The notes below the pieces were generated by a model, which worked only from the letters and a program-made list of their open reading frames with translations, searched no databases and was not told the origin of the DNA. DNA of 33,517 nucleotides from positions 1 to 33,517 of the forward strand of contig JAEUHP010000258.1 of the NCBI GenBank assembly GCA_016795295.1, given 5' to 3'. Made by a program: the position numbers and the translations under genes. Shown here piece after piece: positions 1 to 8,402 of this stretch; position 1 is the stretch's first letter; every line of letters begins with the position of its first letter. This stretch comes from Planctomycetota bacterium. GTDB lineage: Bacteria > Planctomycetota > UBA1135 > UBA2386.

Positions 1-114
1 TTCAAGAACTTCCTGGAGAAGGTGCTCGACGAGAAGCCGCCGCGGGCCGGGATGGGTCTGGACGGGGCGGGCGGCGGCATGGGCGGCGGGCGCAACGGGC
101 GTCGCGGCGGGTAG
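1..114 (+). CDS. C-terminal tail of an unidentified Gly-rich protein (5' partial)
   Basis: Reading frame 1 is open from the window edge to a TAG at 112-114 and gives 37 residues. The tail starts with a short amphipathic, Lys/Glu-containing stretch (FKNFLEKVLDEKPP) and then becomes a Gly/Met/Arg-rich low-complexity end. Too little is left to name a family. Disordered Gly/Arg-rich tails are common on nucleic-acid-binding proteins and chaperones, but that does not decide the function here. An imperfect hairpin lies 77 bases after the stop. Confidence 0.6.
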   Translation, partial: FKNFLEKVLDEKPPRAGMGLDGAGGGMGGGRNGRRGG

Positions 115-190
115 GACGGCGGGGCGGCCCCGCTGCTCGCCAGCGTACGGGCACCGAATGGGCGCCAGCAGCCCACGCAATCCCGCGGCT

Positions 191-224
191 CAGAGCCTGA
201 GAGAGAAACCTCTCGAAGGCTCTG
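191..224 (+). terminator. Stem-loop after the first gene, possible terminator
   Basis: CAGAGCCT (191-198) pairs perfectly with AGGCTCTG (217-224). An inner GAGAG/CTCTC stem closes an AAAC loop, with a 2x2 internal GA/GA mismatch between the stems. It sits between the plus-strand tail gene and the convergent minus-strand gene. No T-run follows, so it may be Rho-assisted or only an RNA 3'-end structure. Confidence 0.35.
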
Positions 225-257
225 CGCGGCCGCGAAGGCGGCCGCCAAGCGGCAATC

Positions 258-292
258 TGAGAGGCCGTACGGGATTTCTTCTCGGCCTCTCA
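258..292 (-). terminator. 10-bp inverted repeat overlapping the stop codon of the beta-helix gene
   Basis: TGAGAGGCCG (258-267) and CGGCCTCTCA (283-292) are perfect inverted repeats separated by 15 bases. The right arm includes the stop codon (290-292) of the minus-strand gene, so the hairpin would form exactly at the end of that message. No U-tract follows on either strand. Confidence 0.35.
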
Positions 293-1483
293 GCGGATCA
301 CGCCGCCGGCCGGCGGTGCGGCACTGAGCGGCAGGCTGGTCCCCGCAAACGAGTGGAACCAGACCGGCAACCCGACCAGCCCTGGGTTCGCCGGCAGCAG
401 CCACGCGCCAGCGGCTCCGCCCTGGGCGTCGGCCACGAACAGGCCGGCAGTGGGTGCCGAGGCCGGCGCCCACCACGGCTCGGAGAACAGCGGGAGAGGC
501 CTGGTGGCGAGGTCCAAGGACCACAGCACGCCGACCAAGTCGCCGGGCTCGGCCTGGAACGTCAGCGTGAAGGCCTGACCGTTCTGGGGGGCGCCGTTCT
601 GGCTCAGCCCGAGCAGCGGCCCCGTCGGCAGCGCCTGGCAACTCGGCGCCGCAGGGCCGAAGGTGCACCGCGCCGTCACCACGTTCGCAGACCCGACGAA
701 CGGACAACTGTTCGGGCCACCGCTCACCAATTGGGAGTCGCTGAGCCACACCGAGCCACCCCCGACCGAAAGCGCGGGTGCGGCCGGTCCACCCAGGAGA
801 ATCCGACCACCCTGGGCCACCAAGCCAGTGCCGTGCAAACTGGTGTTGCTCAGCACCATCGCCTCCCCGGGAAAGGCCATTCCCATCGGGGAACTCCCGG
901 CGAAGAAGGTCCCCACTGCGGTGATCGAGGCATTGGTGGCCCGCAAGCCGACGGACTGACCGGTATTGCTCTGCCCGGCCACGCTGCCACCAACCAGGTG
1001 CACCGTGGCGTTCAGCACCCGCAGGGCCTGCTGCGCCGTGGAGCCGAGAGCGCACCCGTCGAGCACCACCCGGCCACTGGTGATCTCCACCCGATTGCGG
1101 ATCACGAAGAAGGTCGAGACGGTGCTGTCGAGCGGCGGGAAGGAGAGCCCCACCAAGGTCAGAGTCTGCCCACTCGGCGGAGCCAACCGGGTGGCCCCCT
1201 CGTAGGAGAGGCAGATCAAGTTGTTGACGCAGCCCGGCGGGGCGAACGCCGCATCCCAGACCACTTGCACCGAACCTGGCACCACGGCCCGGATCTGCAC
1301 CCCGAGGTTGGCGTCGAACTGCGCGTAGGTACCGGGCTGGACGAGGATCGTGTCCCCGGGCGCCGCGATGGCGAGCGCCGAACGGATCTGGGGCAGCCCG
1401 CCCGGACCGACCAGGTGGGTGGTCTGCGCCGGCAAACCGACGGCGACGGCGAGAATCGGACAGAGGAAGTGGCTTGGGCGCAT
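290..1483 (-). CDS. Secreted beta-helix-like protein of unknown function
   Basis: The 397-residue protein begins at MRPSHFLCPILAV, a signal peptide ending in LPAQ, so it should be exported. The longer upstream frame was rejected because the signal peptide starts here. Residues about 25-85 (GPGGLPQIRSALAIAAPGDT) match the opening of right-handed beta-helix proteins of the pectate-lyase-like/DUF1565 type. In these, a 'computed from time zero' phrase of the form IxxALxxAxPGDTIxVxPGxY precedes stacked Val/Gly-rich rungs. The middle is rich in Thr, Val and Gly rungs. The last 100 residues form a separate, probably beta-sandwich, domain ending in VIR. The start resembles the gene at 12385, so the two are probably paralogues. 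No ribosome binding site is obvious. Substrate and role are unknown. Confidence 0.7.
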   Translation of the reverse strand: MRPSHFLCPILAVAVGLPAQTTHLVGPGGLPQIRSALAIAAPGDTILVQPGTYAQFDANLGVQIRAVVPGSVQVVWDAAFAPPGCVNNLICLSYEGATRLAPPSGQTLTLVGLSFPPLDSTVSTFFVIRNRVEITSGRVVLDGCALGSTAQQALRVLNATVHLVGGSVAGQSNTGQSVGLRATNASITAVGTFFAGSSPMGMAFPGEAMVLSNTSLHGTGLVAQGGRILLGGPAAPALSVGGGSVWLSDSQLVSGGPNSCPFVGSANVVTARCTFGPAAPSCQALPTGPLLGLSQNGAPQNGQAFTLTFQAEPGDLVGVLWSLDLATRPLPLFSEPWWAPASAPTAGLFVADAQGGAAGAWLLPANPGLVGLPVWFHSFAGTSLPLSAAPPAGGVIR

Positions 1484-1521
1484 GGCTGGATGGGTGGATG
1501 CAAGCGCTCCGGATCCCAGGG

Positions 1522-1545
1522 CCTCTGGGCCTCTGGGCCTCTGGG
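1522..1545. repeat. Three perfect tandem copies of an 8-bp unit
   Basis: CCTCTGGG occurs three times head to tail (1522-1529, 1530-1537, 1538-1545), followed by a degenerate copy (CATCTGCG). It lies 39 bases upstream of the minus-strand beta-helix gene, in the 124-base gap after the zinc-ribbon gene. It is a slippage-prone microsatellite-like tract in what should be the leader or promoter of that gene. Confidence 0.75.
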
Positions 1546-1607
1546 CATCTGCGGCAGCGTCGAGCAGTCTAGCAAAGCAAACCGCATGCCGCGGCGGGCA
1601 GACGCCG

Positions 1608-2147
1608 TCAACCGGCTGCGACCACTGCCGCGCCACAGGCGCTGCAGAACCGCGCTCCGGGAGTCGTCGCCGCCTGGCACTTCGAGCAGTTCGCAGGCTG
1701 CAAGGATGTGCCGCACTGGCTGCAGAACCGCGCCCCCGCCGCGTTGCCGTGCTGGCACTTGGCGCAGGCCAACGCAGCCTCGCCACGCAGTCCGGCACCG
1801 ACGGCGGCCGCGACTTGCTGCACGGCGGCGCGGGTCTCGCCGGCCATGAAGTGCACGGCATCGGTGGCCACCGGCGCCACTTCGCCCGCCGTGTAACGCG
1901 CCACCGCCCCGAGGTAGCCCATCTTGAGCAGCGCCGTGCCCACGCCGAGCAGCGGCAGGCCAACGAACGCACACCAGAACAGTTCGGGGGCGCCGCCACC
2001 GCCCAAAGCCGAGAAGAAGGACACGAAGCCGACCAGCGCGAACACCGCACCGACCCCTGTCAGCACCACGCCCAGCTTGCGCAGGAACGACTGGTGGGTT
2101 GGGTGTGCAGGGTGCTGCAAACGGTGCCGGTGTGGGGCGTTTCTCAT
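1608..2147 (-). CDS. Membrane protein with two C-terminal zinc ribbons
   Basis: This 179-residue protein has a basic, His-rich N-terminus and two hydrophobic segments (about 24-48 and 57-75). A helical linker follows, then two zinc ribbons. The first uses C128, C131, C142 and C145, and the second C154, C157, C168 and C171. Both follow the pattern CxxC-x10-CxxC with the sequence GARFCSxCG, as in the zinc-ribbon domain proteins that end in double FCxxCG knuckles. Such proteins are membrane proteins with cytosolic ribbons; no catalytic domain is present. It lies downstream of the two carboxypeptidase-regulatory-like genes on the same strand, 65 bases after them. Its role is unknown; a scaffolding or nucleic-acid-sensing role would be a guess. 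Confidence 0.75.
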   Translation of the reverse strand: MRNAPHRHRLQHPAHPTHQSFLRKLGVVLTGVGAVFALVGFVSFFSALGGGGAPELFWCAFVGLPLLGVGTALLKMGYLGAVARYTAGEVAPVATDAVHFMAGETRAAVQQVAAAVGAGLRGEAALACAKCQHGNAAGARFCSQCGTSLQPANCSKCQAATTPGARFCSACGAAVVAAG

Positions 2148-2212
2148 GGTGGTCGTCGCTGCAGAGCGCGTATCGCGTCCCAGTTCAAAGTATTCCGGTC
2201 AGAGTGTTTCGG

Positions 2213-3847
2213 TCACAGTGTCACAAAACCGCCCTCCGGCCCGACCACCAACAGTTGCTCGCGCGCTGCGCCTTGCAGCGGCTGGATGGTGGCCGAATAG
2301 GTGCCGGGCAACAGTTGCTGACGCCAGCGCGTGCGCCAAGTCACCCAGCGATCCAACACCACCGCGCCGTCGGCGCTGCGCAGCAAGAGCCGGGTCGGCC
2401 CCGCGGCCGCCGTCGGGTCGATCTCCAGCGTGGCCTCGGGCTGCAGCGTCACTTCCAGCGGCGCCTCGCCCAGAGTGCGGGTGTCGAACTCGACCCGCGC
2501 CCCACCGCGGCCCGAGACCACCAAGCGATAGCGCCCGTCGACCAGCCCCACCGTGCCTTTGCCCCGGTCCAGGCTCAGGCGCAGCGAGCGCGCCGCCAGT
2601 TCCGCATGCGGCGCCGGATCGAGCGGCTGCACCGAAGCCGACAGCCTCTCGCCTTCGGGGGCGTCGCGGACCACGACCGTCACGGTGCGTTGGGGCTGCA
2701 CCACCAGTTGGCCAAGGTCGGTGACGGCGCCTGGCGCGAGGCGCACCGAGTAGGGCACCATCGCAACCCCGGGGGCGTTCACCGACAGCTCGAACCGGCC
2801 TGGCAGCAGGTGCGCCTGTTCGAACCGCCCTTCGCCGTCGACGTCGCGAGGCTGTCCCCAGCTCTGCGCGTCGTTGACCCCGATCTTGGCCGTCGGCACC
2901 GGTTTGCCGGACTGGTCGACCACCTGCAACCGCAGCGTCGCCAGGCTGCCGATCCAAGCGGCAGGGTCCACCGTCAACTCCAGTTCGGCCTGTCCCGGCG
3001 CCAACGCGCCACGTGCGAGCACTTGCTCCTTCAACACCACCGCGACGTGGGCCGCACGGCGCTCGGGCAGCTCCAGCACGCCGGCATAACGCTCCGGCAG
3101 GTCCCCGCCGACGCGGCCGCGCGGCCAGTCGAAGCCGCGGCTGCTGCGCCAGGTCCCAACCGACATCGGCGAGCTGCGCAGATCCGACAGTGGCAGCGCC
3201 GCGGGCACTTCGTGCCACAGAGCGAGCACCTGGGTGCCGTCGCCGCCGAGGTGCAGGCGCAGTTCGGGGCGTTGCCGGACCAGCTCGCCCTGAACCTCGT
3301 GGAACGGTCGGCCGTCGGGTGCCAGCAGCAACACCTTCACCAGCCAGCTCGACACCAATTCGACGTCGACGCGCAGCTCGGCGGCGCCGGCCGGCACCAC
3401 CACTGGCAGCGCAACCGGCTGCACCCCGTCGGCGCGCGTGCGCAGTTCGTAATCGCCGGGGGGCACCAGCGGCCAGGCATAGGTCCGCCGATCGTTCTCC
3501 AGACGCGATTCGTAGAGGGACTTGCTCTCGCCCCGCGCGAACAGACCGACGAACGCCCAGGACGGCAATGGGCTGCCGTCCGCGGTGCGCAAACGACCGT
3601 GGACGAGAGCTCCAGCAGGCAGCTCCACAGCCACGCCCTCGGTACGAGGCTCGACCGCCGGACCGGGAGCCGAAGTGGCCATCGGCTCTGGAGCCGTGGC
3701 CGCACCCGAGTCGCGTGCCGCCATCGGAGCGACGGCCTGAGGCTTGGCTGTGGCACTGGGCTCGACTTCGTGCTGCAGAGCGAACCACAGCGCAGCGATC
3801 GCGACGGCTTCGAGGCACGCCACCAGAAGCCAGATCCGGGAGTTCAT
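2213..3847 (-). CDS. Membrane-anchored carboxypeptidase-regulatory-like protein B
   Basis: The 544-residue protein starts with MNSRIWLLVACLEAV, one N-terminal transmembrane helix (about 5-24). A Pro/Ala-rich spacer follows, then a long chain of beta-sandwich repeats. The phrases GRLRTADGSPLPSWAF, LRLQVVDQSGKPVPTAKIGV and DVDGEGRFEQAHLLPGRF are typical of carboxypeptidase D regulatory-like/Cna-B-like domains, which are structural modules without catalytic residues. The start overlaps the stop of the upstream gene as ATGA (3844-3847), and a strong AAGGAG lies just ahead of it, so the pair is translationally coupled. It is paralogous to that upstream protein: the anchor, the 'VDPxA' segment and the repeat order match. 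It probably sits outside the membrane, facing the periplasm. Function unknown. Confidence 0.75.
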   Translation of the reverse strand: MNSRIWLLVACLEAVAIAALWFALQHEVEPSATAKPQAVAPMAARDSGAATAPEPMATSAPGPAVEPRTEGVAVELPAGALVHGRLRTADGSPLPSWAFVGLFARGESKSLYESRLENDRRTYAWPLVPPGDYELRTRADGVQPVALPVVVPAGAAELRVDVELVSSWLVKVLLLAPDGRPFHEVQGELVRQRPELRLHLGGDGTQVLALWHEVPAALPLSDLRSSPMSVGTWRSSRGFDWPRGRVGGDLPERYAGVLELPERRAAHVAVVLKEQVLARGALAPGQAELELTVDPAAWIGSLATLRLQVVDQSGKPVPTAKIGVNDAQSWGQPRDVDGEGRFEQAHLLPGRFELSVNAPGVAMVPYSVRLAPGAVTDLGQLVVQPQRTVTVVVRDAPEGERLSASVQPLDPAPHAELAARSLRLSLDRGKGTVGLVDGRYRLVVSGRGGARVEFDTRTLGEAPLEVTLQPEATLEIDPTAAAGPTRLLLRSADGAVVLDRWVTWRTRWRQQLLPGTYSATIQPLQGAAREQLLVVGPEGGFVTL

Positions 3848-5439
3848 CGCAGCTCCTTCTGCACTTCGGCACCGGCCATGCGCAGCGTTTCCTGTCCGAG
3901 CGGCCGGCCATGGCCGTCGTAGACGTGCAGTCGGTAGTCGCCGTCGGGCAGGGTGGCGGTGGCCTCGGGCCAGCGCAGTTCGAGCCGCAGCACTTCGAGC
4001 AGATTCCCGGCCGAGTCGGTGACGACACCAACCCGCACCTGCTGGGAAGCATTGCGCAGGCGCAGCGCGTGGCCCTTCTGCACCGTGACCACCCAGCGCT
4101 CGGTGCCGGCACGGGCGCCGTCGACGATGGCGAAGCCGACCTGCTGGTCGTCGGTTCGCGCGCGGACGGAGTAGCGCCGGCGCCCGGCCGGGAGAGTGAA
4201 ATTGCCGTCACCGTCGGCGCCCGCGTTGCGGCGGTCGCTGCGCGGATGCGGCGGCTGCCAGAGGTCGAGCGCGGTCCACTGCACCGAGGCGCGCACCGGC
4301 TGACCCGTGGCATCCACAACCTTGCCCTGCAACTCCACGGCCGGCGTCAGCACCACATCGCCCAGGTCGCGTTCGACGCCGGGTGCCAGGGTCCAATGGG
4401 TGTGGATGGACTCGCAAGCTTTGGCGGTGATGTCGACCGAAGTGATGCCCGGCAGCACGTTCTCGATCCGGACCAGGCCTTGCTCGTCGCTCTTGCCGGC
4501 ACTGCCGCCGCCCTGCGCCGTCGACAGCCGCACCGTGGCGTTGGCCAAGGGACCGTCGGGACCGAGCAGACGCAAGCGGGCCACGGCCATGCGGGCCTTG
4601 ACCGCCGTGGGATCCACCACGAAGCGCAGTTCGGTCTGCCCGGGATCGATGCGCTGCTGGGCCAATACCATGTGGCGCAGCAGCAGGGCCGCATGCACCG
4701 GCGGCGCCTGATCCAGTTCGAGCACGCCGTCCCCGGCATTCGGGTCCTGGCGGCGATTCAGGTCGCTGTCCTGGCGATGGTTGCCGACGCCGACCAAGTG
4801 GACCGACGAGTGCTCGGTGGGCTCCAGGTCGCCGACGAGGGGGTCGCGGGTGGCGACGACGGCCAGTCCCTGCCAGAGACCGAGCTTGGCCAGTTCGAGC
4901 TGCAATCGGGTGTCGTCGTGGGTGCGCAGGAACACCGGCAGCACCGTGGCGGCCTGCAGCGGGATGTCGAGGACCTGGAACGGCGCCTCGGTCAGAATGT
5001 GCTCGAAGTGCATGCGGCGGAAACCCGGCACTTCGCAGCGCAGCTGCCACGTGCCGGGGGTGAGGTCCGCAACCGCGTAACTGCCGCTCGGATGCACCTC
5101 GGCCGAACGCCACGTCTGCCCCCGGTTGAGGCCGAAGCGGATCTGCGCGAGGTCGGCGAACGGGCTCGGTGCGAGCAGACGTCCATGCAAGATGACCCCG
5201 CGCTCGGCCGTGGCAGTGGCCGCCTGCGCCGCGGTGCGTTCGGTCGTGGAGTCGGCCGCGGCAGGCGTGCCAGTCGTGCCGATGGCCGCCGACTGGGCCA
5301 CGGCCGCAGCACTGCCAAGCGGGCGCAATTCCGCCTCGGGAGACTGCGGGGCTATGCCTCGGTCGGCGGACCACCAAAGCGCGAACAGCACGCACAGCAC
5401 CAGCGATTCGATTCCGACCAACGACGGCAGCCAGCGCAT
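3844..5439 (-). CDS. Membrane-anchored carboxypeptidase-regulatory-like protein A
   Basis: The 531-residue protein starts at MRWLPSLVGIESLVLC. This start is chosen over one 19 codons upstream because GGAGG lies 5 bases before the ATG and because the transmembrane helix (about 5-24) begins immediately. An acidic/Ala-rich spacer precedes beta-sandwich repeats of the carboxypeptidase-regulatory-like type, with phrases such as LHGRLLAPSPFADL, LRLLGPDGPLANATV and ELQGKVVDATGQPVRASV. No metallopeptidase zinc motif (HxxE) is visible, so it is not an enzyme of that family. It overlaps the following paralogue by four bases. The tandem pair looks like a local duplication, perhaps two subunits of one surface or periplasmic assembly. 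Confidence 0.75.
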   Translation of the reverse strand: MRWLPSLVGIESLVLCVLFALWWSADRGIAPQSPEAELRPLGSAAAVAQSAAIGTTGTPAAADSTTERTAAQAATATAERGVILHGRLLAPSPFADLAQIRFGLNRGQTWRSAEVHPSGSYAVADLTPGTWQLRCEVPGFRRMHFEHILTEAPFQVLDIPLQAATVLPVFLRTHDDTRLQLELAKLGLWQGLAVVATRDPLVGDLEPTEHSSVHLVGVGNHRQDSDLNRRQDPNAGDGVLELDQAPPVHAALLLRHMVLAQQRIDPGQTELRFVVDPTAVKARMAVARLRLLGPDGPLANATVRLSTAQGGGSAGKSDEQGLVRIENVLPGITSVDITAKACESIHTHWTLAPGVERDLGDVVLTPAVELQGKVVDATGQPVRASVQWTALDLWQPPHPRSDRRNAGADGDGNFTLPAGRRRYSVRARTDDQQVGFAIVDGARAGTERWVVTVQKGHALRLRNASQQVRVGVVTDSAGNLLEVLRLELRWPEATATLPDGDYRLHVYDGHGRPLGQETLRMAGAEVQKELR

Positions 5440-5595
5440 GAGCACCTCCGGGGGATTGGCGCTCGAGGATAGCAGGTCACCAGCCGGCCGAGGCAAGCTC
5501 TCCCAGACTCTCGCGCAGCAGAGCCACAGGTGTCGCCTCGATGGCCCCGATGGCTGCCAAAGGCTCAGGGTGCCGAAGGCCCCGGAGCCCGCGCT

Positions 5596-6534
5596 TCACC
5601 GCGCGGTCACGAGGAAAGCGTCCGAGACCCGGATCCCATTCCCGGTGTTCAGCAGTGCCAACTGCGAATAGAGGGTGATGGGTCGCACCGCAGCGGGAAT
5701 CTGCAGGTAGATCGTACCGGTGCGCAACACCCAATCGGGCGACGGCACCAACAGGCACGGCAGCGAGGTCAAGGTCAAGGCCGGCGGCAACAACTGCGGC
5801 TGCGCGGCGATGCCCAGCACGTGCCACTCGGTGCGGCTGCTCTGCAGCACCACATCGACCAGGCTGGTGTCGAAGACCGGCTCCACGCTGTACCGAGTCG
5901 AGCCCCCACTGCAGTCGGTGCGAATCGGCGTGACCACCACCCCGTTGTCGGGTAGCACACGCAGGTTCAATTGCAGGATCTGGTTGCCGGCCTGGGTGCG
6001 CAACTCCTGGCAGAGAACGCGCAGGCGCAATGGCTGGGTGACCAGGTCTGCAACCGCACCGGCGAACACACCGCCGCCCAGCGTCCAGTCGATGGATCCG
6101 TCGTTGTCCCGGTCGATGCGCACGAACGGCGAGCTGCCAGCGCCACTCACACTGACATCGGCCACGAACCGGACCGGGAACGTGCTCGCGCTGCTGCCGG
6201 TGAAGGTGACCAGGATCTCCCCCGGATCGATGCTGGTGCTGCCGGGCCCACTGAGCTGGTTGGCGAAGGTGAGCGAGACCACCGACTCGGTGGACGACGA
6301 CCCAGCGGACCAACCCAAGCTCGCCGAGGCGATCAGGGGCGGGCTGCCGAGCGATGCGGTGACTTCGCCGAACTGGGCCAGGGGGCCGACGGGCAGGGTC
6401 TGCTGCGCAGTCGCCACGCCCTGGACCACCCGGCACTGCAACGGGGTCAGGGCGTCCAGGGAAACCGTGACGGCCTGCGCGAGCAAGGAGCCGCCGAGAC
6501 AGGTGAACAGGACACCGTGGGTGAAGGGCCGCAT
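5596..6534 (-). CDS. Secreted protein of unknown function
   Basis: The 312-residue product starts at MRPFTHGVLFTCLGG with a signal peptide ending in LLAQ. The mature part is Ser/Thr/Val-rich and predicted beta, with the phrases FVADVSVSGAGSSPFVRIDRDNDGS and LNLRVLPDNGVVVTP. The Asp-rich stretch DRDNDGS resembles a calcium-binding or dockerin-like turn, but only one copy is present. The final residues (FLVTAR) resemble the ends of the other secreted proteins here. An in-frame upstream extension exists, but the signal peptide fixes this start. GGAGG is about 16 bases upstream, too far to be a good ribosome site. Not recognised as a known enzyme. Confidence 0.65.
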   Translation of the reverse strand: MRPFTHGVLFTCLGGSLLAQAVTVSLDALTPLQCRVVQGVATAQQTLPVGPLAQFGEVTASLGSPPLIASASLGWSAGSSSTESVVSLTFANQLSGPGSTSIDPGEILVTFTGSSASTFPVRFVADVSVSGAGSSPFVRIDRDNDGSIDWTLGGGVFAGAVADLVTQPLRLRVLCQELRTQAGNQILQLNLRVLPDNGVVVTPIRTDCSGGSTRYSVEPVFDTSLVDVVLQSSRTEWHVLGIAAQPQLLPPALTLTSLPCLLVPSPDWVLRTGTIYLQIPAAVRPITLYSQLALLNTGNGIRVSDAFLVTAR

Positions 6535-6637
6535 GGTGGGGTTAGCCGCGCCTCCGGGGGGCGTAACACGCCAGGGGCAAGGCCAGCCCCACCACTCCGC
6601 ACGGCCTTCGGCCGCGACGCCCAGTTGGGTTCGGCAC

Positions 6638-7051
6638 TCAACCCGGCAGCCGGTCGCGAATGCTGCGCACGAACCCGAGCAGATCGTCGAGGTCGCGCTC
6701 GACGATGCGCTGGAGGACGGCCACGTCGACCTGCAGGCACCGATGCACCAGGATGTTCCGAAACGCCACCATGCGTCGACACAACTCGGCCTGGGCCGCA
6801 GTGATTCAACCTGCAGCAGCGAGTCGCTCGAACACCTGACGGTGATCGGCGGGCTCCCCGAGATTGAGGTCGCTGACGATCGCATAGCCGATGTCGAGCA
6901 TCGCCTGGATCGCGATCTGGAGCGTGTGCTCGACGAACCGCTATTGGACCACGTCGGTGCGCAGCAGATCGGGCCGACCGAGCCGACGTACTTCGCCCAC
7001 GCAATCGACGAGGAACGCGAGGCGCTTCTGCACCAGGTCGCGGGAGTTCAT
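6638..7051 (-). pseudogene. HepT-like HEPN toxin (DUF86) gene with two in-frame stops
   Basis: Translation from the ATG at 7051 gives a complete 137-position HepT-like sequence in one frame with no indels. It is interrupted by TAG at codon 37 (6941-6943) and TGA at codon 82 (6806-6808). The family hallmarks are clear: MNSRDLVQKRLAFLVD at the start, VEHTLQIAIQAMLDIGYAI in the middle, and the ribonuclease motif R98-x4-H103 within FRNILVHRC. HepT toxins are HEPN ribonucleases that normally have RxxxxHxY, and the tyrosine is the residue modified by the partner MNT protein. Here codon 105 is TGC (Cys). The start overlaps the stop of the nucleotidyltransferase gene (ATGA), the usual operon layout. 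All three changes can be explained by single transitions (CAG to TAG, CGA to TGA, TAC to TGC). It is most likely a recently inactivated toxin. Confidence 0.85.
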
Positions 7052-7458
7052 GCGCGGCGCAGCACAGCCTGACGATAGGCGAGCAAGAATGGCAGATGGT
7101 CGGCGTAGTCCTGTCGCGTACGGATCTCGAACTCGACCCGGGCGTCATGATCGCCATCGAGCAACAGTACGTGGTCGGCGAGCACATGATGCCGCAGATC
7201 CGGCGAGGCGCCGTCGAGTGGCACCAAGTCGACGGCGCGCTGCAGCAGATCCCCGAGCTGTTGCTGCATGAGCGCCAGGCGATCCAGATCCTCGAGCTGC
7301 GGCCCCTTGCGACGGCCGAGCACCACGGCGAGGTCGACATCACTGTCGCGGCGGTCCTGGCCTCGGGCGACGCTGCCGAACAGGTAGGCAGCCACGAGGC
7401 CCTGACCGTGGGCCAGGAACCAGCTGCGCAGGGGTGGCGCGATCCGTTCCCGGAGCAT
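7048..7458 (-). CDS. MNT-type nucleotidyltransferase (MntA-like antitoxin)
   Basis: The 136-residue protein starts at MLRERIAPPLRSW. The longer upstream frame adds a 37-residue segment unlike the family. The nucleotidyltransferase motif GSx10DxD is intact as G28-S29 to D40-V-D42 within YLFGSVARGQDRRDSDVDLA, and a third Asp lies in AVDLVPLD (D77). MNT proteins of HEPN/MNT modules neutralise the HepT ribonuclease by transferring AMP to its tyrosine. The downstream hepT-like gene overlaps by four bases but is broken, so this antitoxin seems to have lost its target in this locus. It is divergent from the Sir2 gene, 128 bases away. GAGGA touches the start codon, so the ribosome site spacing is unusually short. 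Confidence 0.85.
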   Translation of the reverse strand: MLRERIAPPLRSWFLAHGQGLVAAYLFGSVARGQDRRDSDVDLAVVLGRRKGPQLEDLDRLALMQQQLGDLLQRAVDLVPLDGASPDLRHHVLADHVLLLDGDHDARVEFEIRTRQDYADHLPFLLAYRQAVLRRA

Positions 7459-7586
7459 TCCTCGCAGTCTACGCACCCCACGCCGCGCTGGGTATCCCCA
7501 CCTCGCCAAGACCGCGCGCCGCCACCACTCGGCAGCAGCTTCACCGCCCCCTGGCAAGCCGATGCGCACTCCGTTCCGATACCCGG

Positions 7587-8318
7587 ATGACCACCCACCA
7601 CGTGCTGGTGCTCACCGGGGCCGGCATCAGCGCCGACAGCGGCGTGCGCACGTTCCGCGATGCGAACGGCCTCTGGGAAGGCCACGCCGTCGAAGCTGTG
7701 GCGACCCCGGAAGGCTGGCAGGCCGATCCGCGGCTGGTCTGGCGGTTCTACCAGGAGCGGCGCGCGCAGTTGCGCACCGTGCAACCGAACGCGGCGCACC
7801 ACGCCCTGGCGGCGTTCGCCGCGGACCTGGCGGAGTCGGCGCACACGTTCACGTTGGTGACGCAGAACGTCGACGACCTGCACGACCGCGCCGGCAGCGA
7901 GGTGTTGCACATGCACGGCGAACTGCTGCGGCTGCGCTGCGAACGCTGCGACTTGGTGGTGCACGACGCGCTGCACTTCGATCCCGGGCGTTTCGTGCCG
8001 TGCCCCGAGTGCGGGCACCCCCGGCTGCGGCCGCACATCGTGTGGTTCGGCGAGGTACCGTTCCACTTGGAGGCGATCGAACGGGCCCTGCGGCGCTGCA
8101 CGCACTTCGTCGCGATCGGCACCAGCGGCGTGGTGTATCCGGCCGCCGGCATGCTGCAGCAGGCGCGCGCGGCGGGCGCGGTGACCTGGGTGCAGTCGTT
8201 GGAGCCGCCCAGCAATCTGGAGGCGGGGGATCGTTACCGGGCAGGGCGCGCCGCCGAGGTGGTGCCGGGGCTGCTGCGCGAACTGGCGGCGGCGATCGGG
8301 GTGGCCACATCCGCATGA
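7587..8318 (+). CDS. cobB: NAD-dependent protein deacylase, Sir2 family (CobB/SIRT5-like)
   Basis: The 243-residue protein carries all sirtuin signatures: GAGISADSG (11-19) for NAD binding, TQNVDDLH (92-99), the catalytic His in HMHGEL (H110), a four-Cys zinc site (C118, C121, C139, C142) and IVWFGE (151-156). The Y55-x-x-R58 pair in FYQERR is the acyl-pocket signature of class III sirtuins such as CobB and SIRT5, which remove succinyl and malonyl as well as acetyl groups from lysine. The family uses NAD and releases O-acyl-ADP-ribose and nicotinamide. The length fits bacterial sirtuins. The ATG at 7587 is directly before TTHHVLVLTGAG, the usual start. A macro-domain gene of the kind that can act on ADP-ribose derivatives is further right but not adjacent. 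Confidence 0.93.
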   Translation: MTTHHVLVLTGAGISADSGVRTFRDANGLWEGHAVEAVATPEGWQADPRLVWRFYQERRAQLRTVQPNAAHHALAAFAADLAESAHTFTLVTQNVDDLHDRAGSEVLHMHGELLRLRCERCDLVVHDALHFDPGRFVPCPECGHPRLRPHIVWFGEVPFHLEAIERALRRCTHFVAIGTSGVVYPAAGMLQQARAAGAVTWVQSLEPPSNLEAGDRYRAGRAAEVVPGLLRELAAAIGVATSA

Positions 8319-8402
8319 GAACGGCCGCCCCGAGGGCTGGCCGCGTCGGAAATTGCGGGCCCGCGGTGTGACAGCAGCGGGCCGGCACTCCCTTCTGGAG
8401 GC

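Noticed and set aside
6602..6614. CGGCC-TTC-GGCCG hairpin as a terminator for the hepT relic
   Set aside because: It is very short and has no T-run. Such short GC palindromes are expected by chance here.
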